From the NCBI GenBank assembly GCA_030042955.1, contig JASHYQ010000086.1, forward strand, positions 1 to 6,212: 6,212 bases of DNA, read 5' to 3'. Below the pieces are notes generated by a model. It was not told the origin of the DNA. It was given only the letters and a program-made list of their open reading frames with translations, and ran no database searches. A program made the position numbers and the translations under genes. This stretch comes from Thermoplasmata archaeon. Lineage in GTDB: Archaea > Thermoplasmatota > Thermoplasmata > Lutacidiplasmatales > UBA184. This document shows, in pieces, positions 1 through 5,390 of the stretch (positions within the stretch are counted from its first letter, which is position 1; each line of letters begins with the position of its first letter).

Positions 1-298
1 TCGCCTCCTTGCCGCGCGTCTTCTGGTGGGGGACCATGCCCCGCACCGTCCGGCGGAAGATCCGGTCCGGGTAACGCGGGAAGTGGGGTCCGGAGCGGAC
101 GGACCCACGGGCCCGGGCCGCAGCATAGAACGAGAGGACCTGGGCTCGCGAGCCGGTCACGACGGCCTTCTCCGAGTTGATCACGACGATCGATTCGCCG
201 TTCAGGAGGCGCTTGGCGATCACGCTGGCCGCTCGTCCGAGTACGAGCCCGGAAGCATCGATCACCGTGGGCTTCGGGCTGGGGAGCGGGTCAGCCAA
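1..298 (-). CDS. rpl13: Large-subunit ribosomal protein L13, archaeal type (partial, 3' end beyond window)
   Basis: Structural protein of the 50S subunit. About 99 residues are present; the family is usually around 140-155 residues in archaea, so the C-terminal third runs off the left edge. The translation has the L13 core: IDASGLVLGRAASVIAKRLL near residues 13-32, INSEKAVVTGSR near 40-51, and FPRYPDRIFRRTVRGMVPHQ near 73-92, followed by the family's basic TRGKEA. The chosen start is TTG at 298-296, preceded by GGTGAGG (Shine-Dalgarno-like) with a 4-nt gap; it overlaps the end of rpl18e by 8 nt, implying translational coupling. A GTG at 265-263 is a second possible start and would remove 11 residues (starting just before IDASG), closer to many archaeal L13 N-termini. 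Identity is firm; the start is uncertain. Confidence 0.95.
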   Translation of the reverse strand, partial: MADPLPSPKPTVIDASGLVLGRAASVIAKRLLNGESIVVINSEKAVVTGSRAQVLSFYAAARARGSVRSGPHFPRYPDRIFRRTVRGMVPHQKTRGKEA

Positions 299-656
299 CG
301 AGCCTCACCCCCGAACCGTCGGGCTTTGCTTTGAGAAGGTCGTGGAGGGAGAGCGCCGTACCCCCCGCCGCGTGGATCTTGGCGCGGGCCTCGGCCGAGT
401 AGGCCCACGCGGCGACCGTGAGACGCTTCGAGAGCGACCCGTCGGCGAGCACCTTGCCCGGAACGACCACCGTCTCCTCGGCCGCAGCGATCCGGTCGAG
501 GTGGCCGATGCTCACGGGTCGGGAGGGATGCCGAGCCCGCTCGAGTCCATCGGCCACCGACGCCCACACCGGGGCGTGGTGGGAGCGCGCTGCGATGCGA
601 AGCTCCCGGATCGCCCGGAGCAGCTCCGGGTTACCCTTGATGTGAGAACGGGCCAT
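291..656 (-). CDS. rpl18e: Large-subunit ribosomal protein L18e
   Basis: Ribosomal 50S protein found in archaea and eukaryotes only, homologous to bacterial L15. The 121-residue length is normal. Diagnostic segments are the N-terminal KGNPELLRAIRELR (residues 7-20), the W31 region, ETVVVPGKVLADGSLSKRLT (61-80), VAAWAYSAEARAKI (81-94) and the Gly-rich AGGTALSLHDLL (97-108). The ATG at 656-654 has no Shine-Dalgarno (a run of C precedes it), but a TATA box 30 or so nt upstream predicts a leader of only a few nucleotides, so translation is probably near-leaderless. It is the first gene of the unit and runs directly into rpl13, the conserved archaeal order L18e-L13-S9. Confidence 0.97.
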   Translation of the reverse strand: MARSHIKGNPELLRAIRELRIAARSHHAPVWASVADGLERARHPSRPVSIGHLDRIAAAEETVVVPGKVLADGSLSKRLTVAAWAYSAEARAKIHAAGGTALSLHDLLKAKPDGSGVRLVG

Positions 657-684
657 AGGGGGGACGATTCCGACCCGGGAACGC

Positions 685-692
685 GATATAAG
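685..692 (-). promoter_or_regulatory. TATA box of the rpl18e-rpl13 operon
   Basis: On the minus strand this reads CTTATATC, the only AT-rich patch in an otherwise GC-rich gap. Its centre is about 32 nt before the rpl18e ATG; with the usual archaeal TATA-to-start distance of 26-27 nt, transcription would begin about 5 nt ahead of the ATG. CAACG just upstream may act as the BRE. Predicted from position and composition only. Confidence 0.6.
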
Positions 693-803
693 CGTTGCCG
701 GCCGAGCGAAGACGCGTCACGGTCCGACGCGGCCGGGACTTGGGCAGCACACCGGTTCGCCGCCCCGGTTCCCCGCCCGGGGCGCTGCCCATCGCCGTGA
801 ACG

Positions 804-811
804 ATTAAATA
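804..811 (+). promoter_or_regulatory. TATA box of the PRC-barrel / glycosyltransferase unit
   Basis: ATTAAATA stands out in GC-rich sequence, its centre about 39 nt before the ATG at 847. Expected transcription start is near 833-835, giving a leader of about 13 nt. The rest of the 190-nt gap between the divergent rpl18e and PRC-barrel genes holds GC-rich sequence with a short direct repeat CCGGTTC (752-758 and 765-771) and nothing else I recognise. Confidence 0.55.
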
Positions 812-846
812 CTGCCCTCCGCCATCCTCGCGAGAGGCCCTCACCC

Positions 847-1089
847 ATGCGCAAGTTCCTTACCGAGCTCCGCGGAAAGACCGTGATGACGAACGACGGC
901 CAGATTCTCGGACTCATCGACAACTTTGTCGTCGACACCATGACGGGCGGGATTGCGCACGTTCTCGTGACCCCGAGCGAGGACGTCGAACAGCGGTTGT
1001 TCCAGAGCGACGCGTCGGGCCGGCTCGTGCTCCCCTTCAAGAGCATGCGCGCGGTAAAGGACGTTGTCGTGATGGACATTGGGAAGTGA
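847..1089 (+). CDS. Small PRC-barrel domain protein (archaeal type)
   Basis: An 80-residue protein made of one PRC-barrel, a small beta-barrel related to the RimM C-terminal domain. Typical elements: FLTELRGKTVMTNDGQILG (residues 4-22) for the first strands with the G-N-D-G turn, IDNFVVDTMTGGIAHVLV (24-41), a variable acidic loop (43-55), then GRLVLPFKSMRAVKDVVVM (58-76). No signal peptide or membrane segment. Archaeal single-domain PRC-barrel proteins are usually soluble; two (CdpB1/CdpB2) are known partners of SepF in FtsZ-based archaeal division, so a division or assembly role is possible here but not shown. GAGAGG at 832-837 is a weak ribosome-binding site, though it may lie at the very 5' end of the message. 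The 3' end overlaps the glycosyltransferase start by 11 nt, so the two are probably co-translated. Domain firm, function unknown. Confidence 0.9.
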   Translation: MRKFLTELRGKTVMTNDGQILGLIDNFVVDTMTGGIAHVLVTPSEDVEQRLFQSDASGRLVLPFKSMRAVKDVVVMDIGK

Positions 1090-1960
1090 GCCCCCCCTTC
1101 CGCTGATTTCGGTCGTCATTACCGTCAAGAACGAGGAGCCGCACCTCCCCCAGCTCCTGGACAGCCTCCTGGTCCAGGAGGCTCCGTTCGAGGTCATCGT
1201 CGTCGACGCGGTGAGCCGAGACCGGACGCTCGAGGTCGCCCAGGAGTACGCTCGACGCCGGCCGGACCTCGTTCGGGTCCTCGAGCGGTCCGGTTCGCGC
1301 GGGGTAGGTCGGAACGTCGGGGTGGCGGTGGCCCACGGAACCTGGGTCGCCTTCATCGACGGGGACTGCTTCGCGGACTCCCAGTGGCTCGCGGCCATGC
1401 GCCGTGCCTTGCGCCAGTCTCCCGTGGTCGCCGGACGGACGGTCGTCGTCGGGAAGTCGAACTACGGCCAGCTCGAGCGGGTCGAGCTGTTCGAGAGCGG
1501 GTACGACGTGACCTTCCCCTCGTGCAACCTCGCTTACCACCGCAGCCTCTTCCAGCGGCTCGGCGGGTTCGACACCCGCTTCGTGACCGCGGAGGATATT
1601 GACCTGAACCTGCGGGCCGTCGAGGCGGGCGCATCCATCCGCTACGAGCCCCAGGCGGTGGTCTACCACCACGTGCGGACCACGTTCATCCGGTTCCTCT
1701 ACCAGGCGTTCTGGAACGGCTACGGACGCAAGCAGCTCACCGAGAAGCAGGGGAACCTGTGGGGGCGGTACCGCTACCGACGGCTCCTGCGAGGGCAGCG
1801 GAGCGGGATCGCCTGGGCGCGTCTCACCGCCGCCATGACGGGGTACTTCTTCCGCGTCTTCACCGGCGGAGGGCGCCGGCTGGACCTTGAGCGCCGCGTC
1901 ACGGAACGCATGGTGCCAGCAACGGACGACGGCGGGCAGGCGGGCCCGAACGGGGACTGA
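1079..1960 (+). CDS. Family 2 glycosyltransferase
   Basis: Predicted to transfer a sugar from a nucleotide- or lipid-activated donor in polysaccharide, glycolipid or protein glycosylation; substrate cannot be told. The 293-residue protein has a GT-A fold: N-terminal LISVVITVKNEE (9-20), the nucleotide-binding strand VIVVDA (39-44; the usual VDDGS is here VDAVS), the metal-binding DxD as FIDGDC (92-97), FPSCNLAYHRSLFQRLGGFD (146-165) acceptor loop, and the catalytic-base ED pair at 172-173. A basic C-terminal region follows with a hydrophobic patch near 246-262 that may touch the membrane; there is no clear transmembrane helix. The start is TTG at 1079-1081; an in-frame TGA lies just upstream, so no earlier start exists. 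GTGATGG at 1069-1075 may serve as ribosome-binding site. A C7 run at 1091-1097 makes the start uncertain (see findings). Confidence 0.9.
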   Translation: MGSEPPLPLISVVITVKNEEPHLPQLLDSLLVQEAPFEVIVVDAVSRDRTLEVAQEYARRRPDLVRVLERSGSRGVGRNVGVAVAHGTWVAFIDGDCFADSQWLAAMRRALRQSPVVAGRTVVVGKSNYGQLERVELFESGYDVTFPSCNLAYHRSLFQRLGGFDTRFVTAEDIDLNLRAVEAGASIRYEPQAVVYHHVRTTFIRFLYQAFWNGYGRKQLTEKQGNLWGRYRYRRLLRGQRSGIAWARLTAAMTGYFFRVFTGGGRRLDLERRVTERMVPATDDGGQAGPNGD

Positions 1961-2320
1961 TCAGTTCGCCTTGAGGAGCTCGGCGACCTTGCCGACCTCG
2001 TCGAGGACCTTGGTGACGTCCGCCGTGCGGTCGACGACCGCGACCAGCAGCGCCTTCTTGCCGCTCCCGACGATAATCGTCTTGGAGTCGTTCCCCTCGA
2101 TCACGATCCGCTCCGGGGGCGAGCGGTTCAGCTCGGTGTTGGCCGTGGCGGCCGCACCGAGGATGGTGGCGCACATGATGGCGAAGGTCTCCGTGTACAC
2201 CCCCGCGGGCACATCGGCGTAGAGGACCAGCCCGTCCCGGGAGACGAGCGCGGTCGCCGTCCCTCCGATGCGGGTCTTGAGGTCCTTGATCACCGTACCG
2301 ACGTTCCCGGTTGCCATCAT
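1961..2320 (-). CDS. Roadblock/LC7 domain protein
   Basis: A 119-residue single-domain Roadblock/LC7 protein (MglB-like fold). In prokaryotes such dimeric proteins regulate small Ras-like GTPases or serve as scaffolds in signalling; no GTPase gene is in view. Seen in sequence: helix 1 VGTVIKDLKTRI (7-18), strand TATALVSRDGLVLYADVP (21-38), central helix ETFAIMCATILGAAATAN (44-61), strands ERIVIEGNDSKTIIVGS (70-86) and KKALLVAVVD (88-97), and a final helix (101-118). Starts are two tandem ATGs (2320-2318 and 2317-2315) after a purine-rich AGGAAGGGGGT. It lies 16 nt behind the V4R gene and has no promoter of its own, so the two form one operon. Its stop codon abuts the stop of the convergent glycosyltransferase with no spacer. 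Confidence 0.9.
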   Translation of the reverse strand: MMATGNVGTVIKDLKTRIGGTATALVSRDGLVLYADVPAGVYTETFAIMCATILGAAATANTELNRSPPERIVIEGNDSKTIIVGSGKKALLVAVVDRTADVTKVLDEVGKVAELLKAN

Positions 2321-2336
2321 CTGCCCGACCCCCTTC

Positions 2337-2738
2337 CTAAACTTCCTCTACGTGAAAGCGACACTCGGAGTGGCCAGTGCTTGCACACATCTCTTCAGTG
2401 CATTTAACTCGCCCCCCCTTAAAACGTTCGTAGAACTCGCGCAGCATCCCCCGCAGGCGATGGCAGGCGGGAATGTCGCTGGGAGAGGCTTCGATCGACC
2501 CCTTGACGATGACCTCGTGCTCCGAGAAGGTCACCTCTTCGACCCAGCCTCGCTCCTTGAGCTCGGCGGCCGCCCGCTCGAAGTAGTGCGCCCGGTCCTT
2601 GAGGGCCGCCTCGGCCATCGGCCCGCCGAGCACCGACCCCTCTCGGAAGAAGAGACCGTGGCAGGCGTGGGACATCACGCCCTCGTAGAGCTCCTTGATC
2701 TGACGGAGCTCCGCCTGGTCGAGCTTGACCTGACGCAT
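2337..2738 (-). CDS. V4R-domain (4-vinyl-reductase-type) putative sensor protein
   Basis: A 133-residue protein whose C-terminal half is a V4R domain, the small-molecule-binding fold seen in BchJ and in the sensory part of XylR/PoxR-type regulators. Diagnostic residues: C26-H27 in the N-terminal part, then PACHRLRGMLREFYERF (90-106) matching the family's CH-x-RG-x-L-x-x-F, and KCTEEMCASTGHSECRFHV (112-130) with C113, C118, H123 and C126, a possible metal or ligand site. No DNA-binding helix-turn-helix is evident, so it probably signals through a partner; the adjoining Roadblock gene is the obvious candidate. I chose ATG 2738-2736 because a TATA box lies 30 nt upstream. The reading frame is open back to a GTG at 2906 that overlaps the coiled-coil stop, but the extra 56 residues are low-complexity and span the TATA box. 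Ligand unknown. Confidence 0.85.
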   Translation of the reverse strand: MRQVKLDQAELRQIKELYEGVMSHACHGLFFREGSVLGGPMAEAALKDRAHYFERAAAELKERGWVEEVTFSEHEVIVKGSIEASPSDIPACHRLRGMLREFYERFKGGRVKCTEEMCASTGHSECRFHVEEV

Positions 2739-2763
2739 CTCGGCCGCGGCACCGTCCCCGGCA

Positions 2764-2772
2764 GTATATAGG
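2764..2772 (-). promoter_or_regulatory. TATA box of the V4R-Roadblock operon
   Basis: Minus strand reads CCTATATAC. Its centre is about 30 nt before the V4R ATG, giving a predicted leader of only 3-4 nt, which agrees with the lack of a ribosome-binding site there. Confidence 0.65.
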
Positions 2773-2773
2773 T

Positions 2774-2781
2774 TACCCGAA
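2774..2781 (-). promoter_or_regulatory. TTCGGGTA box upstream of the V4R promoter
   Basis: Eight bases reading TTCGGGTA on the minus strand, ending 3 nt before TATATA. The same eight bases sit at the same distance ahead of the coiled-coil gene's TATA box (3841-3848). It occupies the BRE position, so it is either a regulator site or a BRE variant. Confidence 0.45.
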
Positions 2782-2826
2782 CGGTGTGACGGGCTGGGCG
2801 CGCGCTCCTTCGAAGAACCCGCCGAC

Positions 2827-2840
2827 TCCGGTGCACCGGA
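2827..2840. promoter_or_regulatory. Perfect 14-bp palindrome, candidate operator
   Basis: TCCGGTGCACCGGA is identical to its reverse complement. It lies in the 167-nt gap between the coiled-coil stop and the V4R start, about 55 nt upstream of the V4R TATA box, a position suited to an activator. The base composition is GC-rich, so chance is possible. Confidence 0.35.
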
Positions 2841-2905
2841 CCCCTGCGACCCTGTACGGCGACGGGAAGGATGCGAGCCCAGGGGTTCCCTGTGGCCGGG
2901 GAGCA

Positions 2906-3772
2906 CTAGCCGCGCCCCGTCTTCTGGAGCTCCATGAGGTCCTCGGTGGAAACCTTCTCGCCCTTCTTAAGTCGGGCCAAAAAGTCCTCCTCCCGGGGGG
3001 GTTCTGCCTCGCCCCAACTCGGGGGAGCTCGTCCGCCGCGCGCGGCGTACAGCATCTTCTCGATGTCGCGGACCTCCTCGATCGCCGCGATGTGGGCCCG
3101 GTGAGCCTCGTCCGCGGAGGTCTTGACCTCGATGAGCTTGGCCTGGACCTCGTCGGCCTGGCGGCGCAGCTCGTCGACCGCCTCGTAGAGGCCGACCATC
3201 CCCTCGTGCTCCCGCTGGGCCTCCTCGGCGAGCGACCCGACCGCGGCGTGGTGCTTTTCCGCCTCGTCCCGGGCCTCCTGGAACGCCTTCAGCGTTGCCT
3301 CGACCTCCGGGTCCTGCCGGAGCTGGTCGTCCTGCTCGCGGATCGCGGCCTCGAGACGCTTCATCTCCTCAATGAGACGCTTCTCTTGCTCGCCCGTGAG
3401 GGCCGTGGTCATGTGACGGAACTCGAGCTCTTTCAGCTCCTTGCGGAGCCTCCAGACGGGGACCGCCCCGGGACGCGGAGCGGAGCGGCTCCGCTTGAGC
3501 TCTTGGAGCTTGTCCCCGAGCTCCTGGAGCTTTCGGTTCCACTCCTCCCGGAGGCGCTTGGCCTCCCGGACATCGGCGTTCAGCTGGTCCCGGTGGCGCC
3601 GGTGCTCCTGAGCTTCGGCGCTACGGGCATGGAGCTCGTCAAGGATCCGTCCTCGCTCGTCCGCGGTGGCACGCGCCTCGCCGTTGAGCTTGTCGCGCCG
3701 CGCCCGGTGCTCGTCCGCTCGCGCGTTCGACTCAGCTCGCTTCCGTTCGAGTTCTTCGGTGGCGTCGGTCAA
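2906..3772 (-). CDS. COG1340-type coiled-coil protein
   Basis: A 288-residue, highly charged and almost wholly helical protein, matching in length and style the archaeal COG1340 coiled-coil family of unknown function (sometimes mislabelled phosphoserine phosphatase). Helical segments: about 5-97 and 106-245, separated by a Pro-containing break (99-105, RPGAVP). EHRARRDKLN (21-30) recurs as EHRRHRDQLN (56-65), 35 residues or five heptads apart. After a Pro/Gly linker (246-260), the short C-terminal EEDFLARLKKGEKVSTEDLM (261-280) is the typical family tail. No signal peptide, membrane helix or enzyme motif. The start is TTG 3772-3770, with a weak GGGTG upstream; no ATG or GTG is available near it. 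It is divergent from herA and upstream of V4R-Roadblock in the same direction. Confidence 0.85.
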   Translation of the reverse strand: MTDATEELERKRAESNARADEHRARRDKLNGEARATADERGRILDELHARSAEAQEHRRHRDQLNADVREAKRLREEWNRKLQELGDKLQELKRSRSAPRPGAVPVWRLRKELKELEFRHMTTALTGEQEKRLIEEMKRLEAAIREQDDQLRQDPEVEATLKAFQEARDEAEKHHAAVGSLAEEAQREHEGMVGLYEAVDELRRQADEVQAKLIEVKTSADEAHRAHIAAIEEVRDIEKMLYAARGGRAPPSWGEAEPPREEDFLARLKKGEKVSTEDLMELQKTGRG

Positions 3773-3781
3773 TGGCCAGCA

Positions 3782-3808
3782 CCCTGACAGCAGGTTTCAC
3801 TGTCGGGG
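3782..3808. repeat. Imperfect inverted repeat in the leader of the coiled-coil gene
   Basis: The arms CCCTGACAG (3782-3790) and CTGTCGGGG (3800-3808) pair at eight of nine positions around a 9-nt loop. A further TGACAG lies at 3816-3821, a direct repeat of 3785-3790. The element sits at or just after the predicted transcription start of the coiled-coil gene, so it could be an operator or a leader hairpin that covers the weak GGGTG ribosome-binding site. Confidence 0.4.
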
Positions 3809-3829
3809 GAATCTTTGACAGAAGGGCTC

Positions 3830-3838
3830 GATATAAAG
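3830..3838 (-). promoter_or_regulatory. TATA box of the coiled-coil gene
   Basis: Minus strand reads CTTTATATC, the best match to the archaeal TATA consensus in the window. The expected start is near 3808, giving a leader of about 36 nt to the TTG at 3772. The box also reads GATATAAAG on the plus strand, so a contribution to herA transcription cannot be ruled out. Confidence 0.6.
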
Positions 3839-3840
3839 AC

Positions 3841-3848
3841 TACCCGAA
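3841..3848 (-). promoter_or_regulatory. TTCGGGTA box upstream of the coiled-coil promoter
   Basis: TTCGGGTA on the minus strand, ending 3 nt before the TATA core, identical in sequence and spacing to the box at 2774-2781. Extended to 12 nt, the two copies read TTCGGGTAGTCT and TTCGGGTAACCT. Confidence 0.45.
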
Positions 3849-3882
3849 GGACGCATCCGAGGGTTGCTCCTGCCGCGTCATA

Positions 3883-3890
3883 CTAATATC
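3883..3890 (+). promoter_or_regulatory. Possible TATA box of herA
   Basis: CTAATATC is centred 16 nt before the ATG at 3902 but 27-28 nt before the in-frame GTG at 3914. The first distance is too short for an archaeal promoter; the second is ideal for a leaderless message starting at the GTG. Weak match to consensus. Confidence 0.4.
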
Positions 3891-3901
3891 CGACACTCTC
3901 G

Positions 3902-5362
3902 ATGAAACGCGCCGTGGAGGAGGTTGGCCGGATCTACGGGGACGTCGGGCTCGGCCAGTTCCACTTCAGTCTCACCGTGCCGGTCGAGCGCGGCGACTAC
4001 CTGGCCGTCGTCGACGAGCAGCACGGCAAGGTCCTGTGCCAGTTGGACGACCTGAAACGGAAGAGCGACCTCGACCTCGAGCACGCGGGGGCCCTCCAGC
4101 CCTCCGAGGAGGCTCACCTTCACGAGAGCATGCTGGGCGTGGCCCAGATCGTGGGGTACCGCGACGCGTCCGGGGTCGTCAAGATTCCGACCATCCCGTT
4201 CCGTCCGGGGGCCCACGTCTACCGCGCCGAGGAGCCCCTGATCGCCGAGGTCCTGGGGCTGAAGCATCATGCCAACACCGGCGCCTACGTCGGACTCCTC
4301 CGAAACCACTCTCTCCGCGTCGAGCTCGACATCAACCAGCTGGTACAACGGCACGTGAGCGTCCTCGCGAAGACCGGCGGGGGGAAGAGCTACCTGCTCG
4401 GCGTGCTCATCGAGGAACTGCTGCGGCACCGGGTGACGTGCGTCATCATCGACCCGCACGGGGAGTACGGCTCGCTGCGCGTTCCCGCCGAGAAGAACGG
4501 CAGCAGCGCCCGGTTCGGCGTGGAGGCCCAGGGGTTCGGCAAGCAGATCCAGGAGTACTCCCCGGACGTCAGCCTCAACCCGTCAGCGACACCCCTCACG
4601 TTCAGTCTACGGAACAGCGACCCGCGGGACCTTCTGGTCTTCATGGGGCTCTCCAACGTGAAATCGTTCCTGGCCCCCCTCAAGCAGCTCATCGAGCGGG
4701 TCGCGGCCGCCAACCCCGAGTACACCGTCCACGACCTGGTCCGCGCCGCCGAGGCCGGCGAGGGGGCGATCGCAGAGACGATGGCCGAGCGGCTCGAGTA
4801 CGTCGACCAGACCAAGCTCCTTGGGCCGAAGGGGACCTCGCTGAACGACCTCGTCAAGCCCGGGGGCGCGACCCTGATCAACCTCCGCGGGGTCGCCCCG
4901 GACGTCCAGGAACTGGTCGTGTCCCGGATTGCCTCCACCCTCTTCGACAACCGGAAGAAGGGCAAGATCCCTCCGCTCTTCCTCGTCATCGAGGAGGCCC
5001 ACAACTTCGCCCCCCAGCAGGGCAGCGCGACCTCCTCGCGGGTCCTGAAGAACATCGCGAGCGAAGGCCGGAAGTTCGGCCTCGGGCTCTGCGCGGTGAC
5101 CCAGCGGGCCGCCCGGATCGATAAGAGCGTCCTCTCCCAGTGCAATACCCAGCTGATCCTTCAGGTCACGAACCCGCTCGACCTCAAGGCGATCGCCCAG
5201 TCGATCGAGGGGTTGACGCCGGGAATGACCGAGATGATCCAATCCCTTCCGGTCGGCGTCGCGCTCGTCACCGGCGGGGGGTACCACACGCCGCTCTTCT
5301 GCGAGGTACGACCCCGGGCCACCCGACACGGCGGCGAGAGCGTCCAGATCGTCGCCAGTTAG
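3902..5362 (+). CDS. herA: HerA hexameric DNA helicase/translocase
   Basis: ATP-driven bipolar DNA translocase that, with the nuclease NurA and with Mre11-Rad50, resects DNA ends for recombination repair in archaea. The 486-residue length is normal. Domains: N-terminal HAS-barrel about 5-100 (GRIYGDVGLGQFHFSL at 9-24), then the RecA-like motor with Walker A AKTGGGKS (156-163, K162), the HerA signature IIDPHGEYG (182-190), a helical insertion about 235-320, Walker B LFLVIEEAH (359-367, E364-E365), EGRKFGLGL (388-396) with a likely arginine finger, and the sensor segment AVTQR (398-402). All catalytic elements look intact. No ribosome-binding site precedes ATG 3902; GTG 3914, four codons in, may be the true leaderless start, giving 482 residues. 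Neither nurA nor mre11-rad50 is adjacent in this window. Confidence 0.95.
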   Translation: MKRAVEEVGRIYGDVGLGQFHFSLTVPVERGDYLAVVDEQHGKVLCQLDDLKRKSDLDLEHAGALQPSEEAHLHESMLGVAQIVGYRDASGVVKIPTIPFRPGAHVYRAEEPLIAEVLGLKHHANTGAYVGLLRNHSLRVELDINQLVQRHVSVLAKTGGGKSYLLGVLIEELLRHRVTCVIIDPHGEYGSLRVPAEKNGSSARFGVEAQGFGKQIQEYSPDVSLNPSATPLTFSLRNSDPRDLLVFMGLSNVKSFLAPLKQLIERVAAANPEYTVHDLVRAAEAGEGAIAETMAERLEYVDQTKLLGPKGTSLNDLVKPGGATLINLRGVAPDVQELVVSRIASTLFDNRKKGKIPPLFLVIEEAHNFAPQQGSATSSRVLKNIASEGRKFGLGLCAVTQRAARIDKSVLSQCNTQLILQVTNPLDLKAIAQSIEGLTPGMTEMIQSLPVGVALVTGGGYHTPLFCEVRPRATRHGGESVQIVAS

Positions 5363-5390
5363 GGGACTCCAACCGGGGCCGGGTTCGAGG

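Noticed and set aside
841..1672. Two long minus-strand open frames opposite the PRC-barrel and glycosyltransferase genes
   Set aside because: Both lack domains and are antisense to genes with clear family motifs.
2412..2418. C7 run inside the V4R gene as a possible frameshift
   Set aside because: The V4R motif continues in the same frame on both sides of the run, so the frame is intact here.
2739..2906. N-terminal extension of the V4R protein to a GTG at 2906 that overlaps the coiled-coil stop
   Set aside because: The 56 extra residues are Ser/Arg/Gly-rich and low in complexity, the stretch contains a strong TATA box and a palindrome, and the internal ATG is correctly placed behind that box. 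The TAGTG overlap keeps it as a minor alternative.
2786..3787. A 333-codon Leu-rich plus-strand open frame
   Set aside because: It is the antisense of the coiled-coil gene; Leu-rich text arises because Glu and Lys codons (GAG, AAG) read as CTC and CTT on the other strand.
3772..5124. A 450-codon plus-strand open frame overlapping herA
   Set aside because: Its translation is Arg/Pro/Gly-rich with no domain, as expected for an off-frame of GC-rich DNA; herA in the other frame has every motor motif.
5378..5390. GGGTTCGAGG resembling a tRNA T-arm
   Set aside because: No acceptor, D or anticodon arm can be drawn around it; it lies in a 28-nt gap between convergent genes.
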